From NCBI GenBank assembly GCA_963750075.1, contig CAVVPG010000001.1, forward strand, positions 1,240,001 to 1,304,000: a DNA stretch of 64,000 nucleotides, written 5' to 3'. Positions 57,586 to 64,000 of the stretch are shown one piece after another. This stretch comes from Bog-473 sp963750075. Lineage in GTDB: Bacteria > Actinomycetota > Acidimicrobiia > Acidimicrobiales > RAAP-2. The number at the start of each line of letters is the position of its first letter. Positions within the stretch are counted from its first letter, which is position 1. The position numbers and the translations under genes are program-made. The notes beneath the pieces are model-generated. The model did not search any database and was not told where the DNA came from. It saw nothing but the letters and a program-made list of their open reading frames with translations.

Positions 57586-58647
57586 TCACTCGTAGCGCTC
57601 GAAGATGCTCGCCTCCACCAGGCGCGCCAGGCCGTCGCGGATGTGGCGGGCGGTGGCGGCCCCGATGCCGTCGACGGACTCGAGCTCGGCGGCCGAGGCC
57701 GAGAGGATCTCGGGCAGCGAGCCGAACCGCTGGACCAGGCGCTCGATCAGCGTCTCGGAGAGGGGCTGCGGCAGCCGGTGCAGGAGGCGGAACCCGTGCG
57801 GCGCCAGCGCGGAGTGGAGTTGGTCGTCGGACGCGGGGAGGTCGAGCGCGGCCACGACCTTGGGCAGGTCCATCAACGCGTCGGGCGAGAGCGAGCGCAG
57901 CCGCGTCACGCCCGTCTCGTCCGTGTAGTCGCGCAGGACCAGCGTGAGGCTCTCGTCGATGCCGGCGCTGAGCTCCTCGGTCTGGAGGTGGATGAGCCTC
58001 CCGTCGGAGCCGAGCTCGACCAGGTGGCCCTCGATCTCCTCGGCGATGCGGCGCACCATCTCGCCGGGCTGGAGCACGGAGACCACGTCGCGGACCGACA
58101 CCGTGTCCTCCATCTCGAGGCGGGTCAACGTCGCGAGCGCGTCGTCGAAGCGGGCACGGAACCGCTGCAGCGTGGACAGCGCCTGGCTGGAACGGTCGAT
58201 CAGCCAGCCCGACGACTGCGTGGTGTGCTTGCGGTCGTTGCGGTACACGGCGATGGTCGCCATCGCCTCCGAGACGGCGATCACGGGCACGTCGATGGAG
58301 CGGGCGACCCGCTCGGCCGTGCGGTGACGCGTCCCGGTCTCCGACGTCGGGATGGTGGCCTTGGGGACGAGGTGCACGTTGGCGCGCGCGATGCGGGAGG
58401 CGTCGGCGGCCAGGATGATGGCGCCGTCCATCTTGGCCAGCTCGGAGAGGCGCTGCGGCGAGTACTCCGCGTCGAGGAGGAACCCGCCGGTGCACACCGA
58501 GAGGACGGCGGGGTCGTCACCGACGATGATCAACGCCCCGTGCTTGGCTTGGAGGATCCGGTCGAGGCCCTCACGCAGCACGGATCCCGGCGCGATCATC
58601 GCCAGCGCGTCGTTCAGCGGCTGGCTACCGCCGGCACCGTCGACCAC
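57586..58647 (-). CDS. disA: DNA integrity scanning diadenylate cyclase DisA
   Basis: 353 residues. Makes cyclic di-AMP from two ATP and scans DNA for branched structures. DAC domain: TGGFLLDAEYSPQRLSELAKMDGAIIL with the DGA motif (74-76) and RHRTAERVARS with the catalytic RHRTAER (107-113). Central helical DisA linker (about 150-290) and C-terminal helix-hairpin-helix DNA-binding domain (LIERLVQRFGSLPEILSASAAELESVDGIGAATARHIRDGL). Start GTG gives a 34-base overlap with radA; a later in-frame Met (58599) would remove the overlap but cut into the family N-terminus. Co-transcribed with radA. Confidence 0.96.
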   Translation of the reverse strand: MVDGAGGSQPLNDALAMIAPGSVLREGLDRILQAKHGALIIVGDDPAVLSVCTGGFLLDAEYSPQRLSELAKMDGAIILAADASRIARANVHLVPKATIPTSETGTRHRTAERVARSIDVPVIAVSEAMATIAVYRNDRKHTTQSSGWLIDRSSQALSTLQRFRARFDDALATLTRLEMEDTVSVRDVVSVLQPGEMVRRIAEEIEGHLVELGSDGRLIHLQTEELSAGIDESLTLVLRDYTDETGVTRLRSLSPDALMDLPKVVAALDLPASDDQLHSALAPHGFRLLHRLPQPLSETLIERLVQRFGSLPEILSASAAELESVDGIGAATARHIRDGLARLVEASIFERYE

Positions 58648-60071
58648 CCGGGCATCGTACCCGGCGCGGTCTGCGGCCCCACCGCCGACGCGACGACGGC
58701 CAATGCCTCCGCCAGCGTGCGCACGCCGTGCAGCACCAGGCCGGGGGGCGCGGTCGCGGTGGCATCGCCGAGCGCCGACGCGGGCACGAGCGCCCGGGTG
58801 AAGCCGGCACGGTGCGCCTCGGCGAGCCGGCGGTCCACCCCGGGCACGGTGCGCACCTCACCGGCCAGGCCCAGCTCGCCGAACGCGACGAGCTCGGAGG
58901 GGACCGGCCGCTGGCAGACGACCGACGCCAGGGCGAGCGCGACCGCCAGGTCCGCCGCCGGCTCGGCGACGGTGATGCCGCCGACGGCGGCGACGAAGAA
59001 CTCCGCCGACAGCGGCACGTCGACCGTGGTGCGGCAGGCGAGCACGGCGAGGAGGAGGCTCGCCCGGGCGGCGTCGATGCCGAGCGTGTGCGGCCGCGCC
59101 GCCCCGGCGCCACCGCCACCCGGGCCGAGCAGGGCCTGCACCTCGACCAGCAGGGGGCGCCTGCCCTGCAGGACGGGCACCACCACGCTGCCGGGGACGC
59201 CGGCCATGCGGTCCCCCAGCATCAGGGGCCCGGGATCGGGCACGGCGCGCAACCCGTCGTCGCGCATCTCGAAGATGCCCACCTCGCCCGTCGGGCCGAA
59301 GCGGTGCTTGACCGAGGTCAGCACGCGCAGCGCGTGGTGACGGTCGCCGTCGAACGACAGCACGGTGTCGACGAGGTGCTCGACGGCCCGGGGGCCGGCG
59401 AGGTCGCCGTCCTTGGTCACGTGGCCCACCAGGAGGAGCGGGACGCCGTTCGACTTCGCGAGGCGCGTCAGCCGTTCGACGCAGGCGCGCACCTGGGCCA
59501 GGCTGCCCGCCGGCTGGGCCAGCTCGGGGTCCGCCACCGACTGCAGCGAGTCCACCACCGCAATGGCGGGGCGGTGGCGCTCGACGGCCGCCTCGATTGC
59601 CTCGACGTCGGGGCCCTCGAGAGCGAGGAGGTGGCGCGGCACCGGGCCGATCCGCGACGCCCGCCCGCTCACCTGGCCGAGCGACTCCTCGGCCGAGGCC
59701 AGCAGCACGTCGACGCCCGCGGCGGCCACCGACGACGACACCTGGAACAAGAGGGTGGACTTGCCGATCCCCGGTGGCCCGAACACCAGCGTGACCGAGC
59801 CGCCGACCACGCCGCCGCCGAGGACACGGTCCAGCTCGCCGACGCCCGTCGGCAACGGCCGCGCCGCGGCCCCCGAGATGTCGCGCAGCGGCACCGCCGG
59901 CGCGCCGCCGGCGGCCGGCGCCCTTCCCGGGCGGAGCACGCGCACGGGCGCCGGGCCGAGCGTGTTCCACTCCCCACAACCGGCGCAGCGACCGACCCAG
60001 CGCAGCGACGTGGCCCCGCACGCGGTGCAGACATAGGAGACGTCGGGACGGGAGCGCTGCGTCGTGACCAT
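58614..60071 (-). CDS. radA: DNA repair protein RadA
   Basis: 485 residues. DnaB-like helicase that drives branch migration in recombination. N-terminal C4 zinc finger (C15, C18, C29, C32), RecA-like ATPase with Walker A GPPGIGKST (98-106), VVDSLQSVAD for Walker B, and a Lon-protease-like C-terminal domain (LLAVLACRTTVDVPLSAEFFVAAVGGITV). The RadA-specific KNRFG motif reads KHRFG here (255-259), an Asn to His change. The Lon-like domain lacks a catalytic Ser, as normal. ATG 60071 is preferred to GTG 60080. It precedes disA; in other bacteria RadA modulates DisA activity. Confidence 0.95.
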   Translation of the reverse strand: MVTTQRSRPDVSYVCTACGATSLRWVGRCAGCGEWNTLGPAPVRVLRPGRAPAAGGAPAVPLRDISGAAARPLPTGVGELDRVLGGGVVGGSVTLVFGPPGIGKSTLLFQVSSSVAAAGVDVLLASAEESLGQVSGRASRIGPVPRHLLALEGPDVEAIEAAVERHRPAIAVVDSLQSVADPELAQPAGSLAQVRACVERLTRLAKSNGVPLLLVGHVTKDGDLAGPRAVEHLVDTVLSFDGDRHHALRVLTSVKHRFGPTGEVGIFEMRDDGLRAVPDPGPLMLGDRMAGVPGSVVVPVLQGRRPLLVEVQALLGPGGGGAGAARPHTLGIDAARASLLLAVLACRTTVDVPLSAEFFVAAVGGITVAEPAADLAVALALASVVCQRPVPSELVAFGELGLAGEVRTVPGVDRRLAEAHRAGFTRALVPASALGDATATAPPGLVLHGVRTLAEALAVVASAVGPQTAPGTMPGWSTVPAVASR

Positions 60072-60139
60072 GCGGGGCACGCTACGGAGCGGGTGTCACA
60101 CGGACCGCCGCGGGCCCGACGCCATGACAGGCTCAGGGG

Positions 60140-61153
60140 GTGGACGCACCCACGAGGGCCGAGCGCGACGAGTGGGCGGCCCGGCTCGGCGACGCCGACC
60201 TCCACCGCCGGCTCCTCGCGGACCTCCCCTGCCTCCATCGGGTCGAGCAGCGGCAGGCCGGCCCGGGCGAACCCCTGTCGGGTTGGTTCCGGGTGGCGGC
60301 GTGGAACGTCCAGCGCGGGCGGCGGCCGGCCGAGGTGGCCGGACGGCTGCGCGCCGGCGGCGCTCGTGTCTGCCTGCTCTCCGAGGTCGACGCCGGCATG
60401 GCTCGCACGCGGAACGAGGACGTGGCCCGCGTCATCGCCGACGAGACCGGGTCGGGCTACGCCTTCGGCGTCGAGTTCGTCGAGCTCGGCCTCGGTGACG
60501 AGCTCGAGCAGCGCGCGGCCGCCGGTGCCGACAACGCGCGGGGCCTGCACGGCAACGCCATCGTGTCGCGAGTGGCGCTCGGGCAACCGTCGGTGGTCCG
60601 GCTCCCCGACGCCAACCGCGGATGGTTCGCCGCCGACTCGCCACAGCCCCGGGTGGGCGGGCGCATGGCCGTGCTGGCCACGGTCGCCCTCGACGGTGTC
60701 GACGTGCAGGTCGCCTCGACCCACCTCGAGAACCGCAGCAGCCCGGAGCACCGCGCCGAGCAGATGGAGGTGCTGTTGCGCGCCGTCGACGATCGGGCGG
60801 ACGGCGGGCCGGCCGTGGTGGGCGGCGACCTCAACACGCTGGGCGCCTCGTACGCCGAGCTCTTCGACCGCGCGCTGGTGCGCAAGCTGCGCGCCGCGGA
60901 GCCGAGCCGCTTCACCTGGCCCATCGCGCACGAGCCGCTCTTCGAGGTGGCGCGGTCGCACGGCTTCACCTGGACCGAGGCCAACGTGGCGGCGCCGACG
61001 ACGGAGCACGATGCGGCCGGGCTGCCCGATTTCGTGCCGATCCGCCTGGACTGGCTGCTCGTGCGCGGACTGGTGGCGCGGCGGCCCGCCGTGCTCCCGG
61101 CCGCCGGCCTGTCGGACCACCATCTGGTCTCGGTCGCCGTGCGGCTGCCGTGA
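60140..61153 (+). CDS. endonuclease/exonuclease/phosphatase (EEP) family protein
   Basis: 337 residues. FRVAAWNVQRGRRPAEVAGRL (first metal Asn), LLSEVDAGMARTRN (metal Glu), VASTHLENRSSPEHRAEQM (His), VVGGDLNTLGASYAELF (Asp-x-Asn) and ends with LDWLLVRGLV and AAGLSDHHLVSVAVRLP (Asp-His). All catalytic EEP motifs are kept. The substrate could be DNA, an inositol phosphate or a phosphodiester lipid; the family does not tell. GTG start, divergent from radA (68 bp). Its stop overlaps the GNAT start (GTGA). Confidence 0.9.
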   Translation: MDAPTRAERDEWAARLGDADLHRRLLADLPCLHRVEQRQAGPGEPLSGWFRVAAWNVQRGRRPAEVAGRLRAGGARVCLLSEVDAGMARTRNEDVARVIADETGSGYAFGVEFVELGLGDELEQRAAAGADNARGLHGNAIVSRVALGQPSVVRLPDANRGWFAADSPQPRVGGRMAVLATVALDGVDVQVASTHLENRSSPEHRAEQMEVLLRAVDDRADGGPAVVGGDLNTLGASYAELFDRALVRKLRAAEPSRFTWPIAHEPLFEVARSHGFTWTEANVAAPTTEHDAAGLPDFVPIRLDWLLVRGLVARRPAVLPAAGLSDHHLVSVAVRLP

Positions 61154-61668
61154 CCGTGACGGTGCGGCCGGTCGCGCCGGGCGACGAGGAGGCGGTGCTC
61201 GCCGTCGTCTTCGACGCCTTCAGCAGCCCCGGGCGCGACGGCAGTGAGGAGGTGGCCATCGTCCGCGGCACCTGGGCCGCCGGCTCCTCTCGTTCCGAGC
61301 GGCTCGAGCTGGTGGCGGTCGAGGCGGGCGCGGTCGTCGGGCACGTCCTGGCCGCGCCCGGACGCCTGGACGGACGGGCGTCGGCGGTCGCCGGCGTCGC
61401 GCCGGTGTGCGTCGCGCCGGCCCAGCAGGGACGCTGCGTCGGCTCGGCGCTCGTGCGCGAGGTGATCCGGCTGGCCCGGGCGCGGGCGTGGCCGCTCCTC
61501 GTGCTCCTCGGCGAGCCCGCCTACTACGGGCGCTTCGGCTTCGAGCCCGCCGGGCCCCTCGGCCTCAGCTACGCGCCGGTCGGGGCCGGCAATCCCCACT
61601 TCCAGGCGCGTCGCCTCCCGGGCCACACCGACGCGCTGCGCGGCGTGTTCTCCTACTGCTGGGAGTGA
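61150..61668 (+). CDS. GNAT family N-acetyltransferase
   Basis: 172 residues. TVRPVAPGDEEAVLAVVFDAF, then VAPVCVAPAQQGRCVGSALVREVIRLA (acetyl-CoA loop, Q-x-x-G-x-G/A form) and LGEPAYYGRFGFEPAGPLGL. This resembles the YhbS-like predicted N-acetyltransferases, in which GxPAYYxRFGF is a hallmark. Target unknown. Coupled by GTGA to the EEP gene, and convergent with clpC 43 bp away. Confidence 0.92.
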   Translation: MTVTVRPVAPGDEEAVLAVVFDAFSSPGRDGSEEVAIVRGTWAAGSSRSERLELVAVEAGAVVGHVLAAPGRLDGRASAVAGVAPVCVAPAQQGRCVGSALVREVIRLARARAWPLLVLLGEPAYYGRFGFEPAGPLGLSYAPVGAGNPHFQARRLPGHTDALRGVFSYCWE

Positions 61669-61710
61669 GCGTCGCCGGGAGCGGGCGCGGGACGACGTCC
61701 GTCCGCAGCC

Positions 61711-64000
<2,290 letters not shown>

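Noticed and set aside
57430..59340. Plus-strand frame of 636 codons over disA and radA
   Set aside because: Antisense shadow of two complete, motif-bearing minus-strand genes.

Overview
The window is about 70% GC with short intergenic gaps. Many starts are GTG or TTG and overlap the upstream stop in the forms GTGA, ATGA, TTGA or TGATG. Gene content (CarD, HemQ, ClpC, DisA next to RadA, IspD/IspF, LytR_C, GpgS/OtsA/OtsB, a CIRCE-controlled groL) points to a free-living high-GC Actinomycetota, most likely an uncultured Acidimicrobiia-like lineage. No prophage, transposase, CRISPR array or plasmid function was seen, and no gene-free stretch exceeds 300 bases.

Layout. 1-5.2 kb (minus): Lhr-type helicase (cut by the left edge), a methyltransferase, a patatin-like lipase and a small membrane protein, the last three translationally coupled. 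5.2-9.4 kb (plus): two coupled proteins of unknown function, the GTPase TypA, a VOC protein, tRNA-Ser(UGA). 9.5-11.8 kb: two surface proteins sharing a C-terminal TPEV / hydrophobic / Arg tail. 12-21.3 kb (plus): an MDR oxidoreductase with a sulfotransferase, then a branched-chain-amino-acid-type ABC importer (binding protein, fused LivHM permease, LivG, LivF) that runs directly into a membrane-anchored coiled-coil protein and a GH43-like protein carrying the same N-terminal module. 21.3-24.3 kb (minus): 5'-3' exonuclease, an ECF42-type sigma gene broken by a small deletion, its DGPF partner, RidA. 24.5-38.2 kb: three MFS exporters, a VOC/VOC/amidohydrolase operon, pheA, larB-larC with a group II PLP decarboxylase, amidase, lipoprotein. 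38.4-42 kb: two secreted paralogues whose last 802 bp are identical. 42-47.4 kb: MBL hydrolase and SRPBCC protein opposite a TetR regulator, GNAT/NUDIX, and hemQ-larE-NIL. 47.5-54.6 kb: groL, MoaD/ThiS-like protein, thrC under a SAM-type riboswitch, gpgS, otsA, otsB, LytR_C protein. 54.7-64 kb: tRNA-Thr(UGU), rlmB-ispF-ispD-carD, disA-radA, an EEP-family phosphatase, GNAT, clpC (cut by the right edge).

How genes work together. larB, larC and the separate larE together cover biosynthesis of the nickel-pincer nucleotide cofactor, but the enzyme that uses it is not in the window. gpgS/otsA/otsB make glucosyl-phosphoglycerate and trehalose. CarD, DisA, RadA and ClpC form a stress/genome-integrity block. 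The most interesting unit is a SAM-sensing leader followed by a threonine-synthase-family gene and an overlapping sulfur-carrier (GG-terminal) gene. This suggests a link between threonine/homoserine flux and sulfur delivery.

Caveat. Four apparent single-base frameshifts fall between 49.1 and 51.8 kb (groL, thrC twice, gpgS). Their clustering in housekeeping genes looks more like local sequence error than real mutation. The ECF42 lesion at 22.66 kb lies elsewhere and looks like a genuine deletion of about 40 bp.
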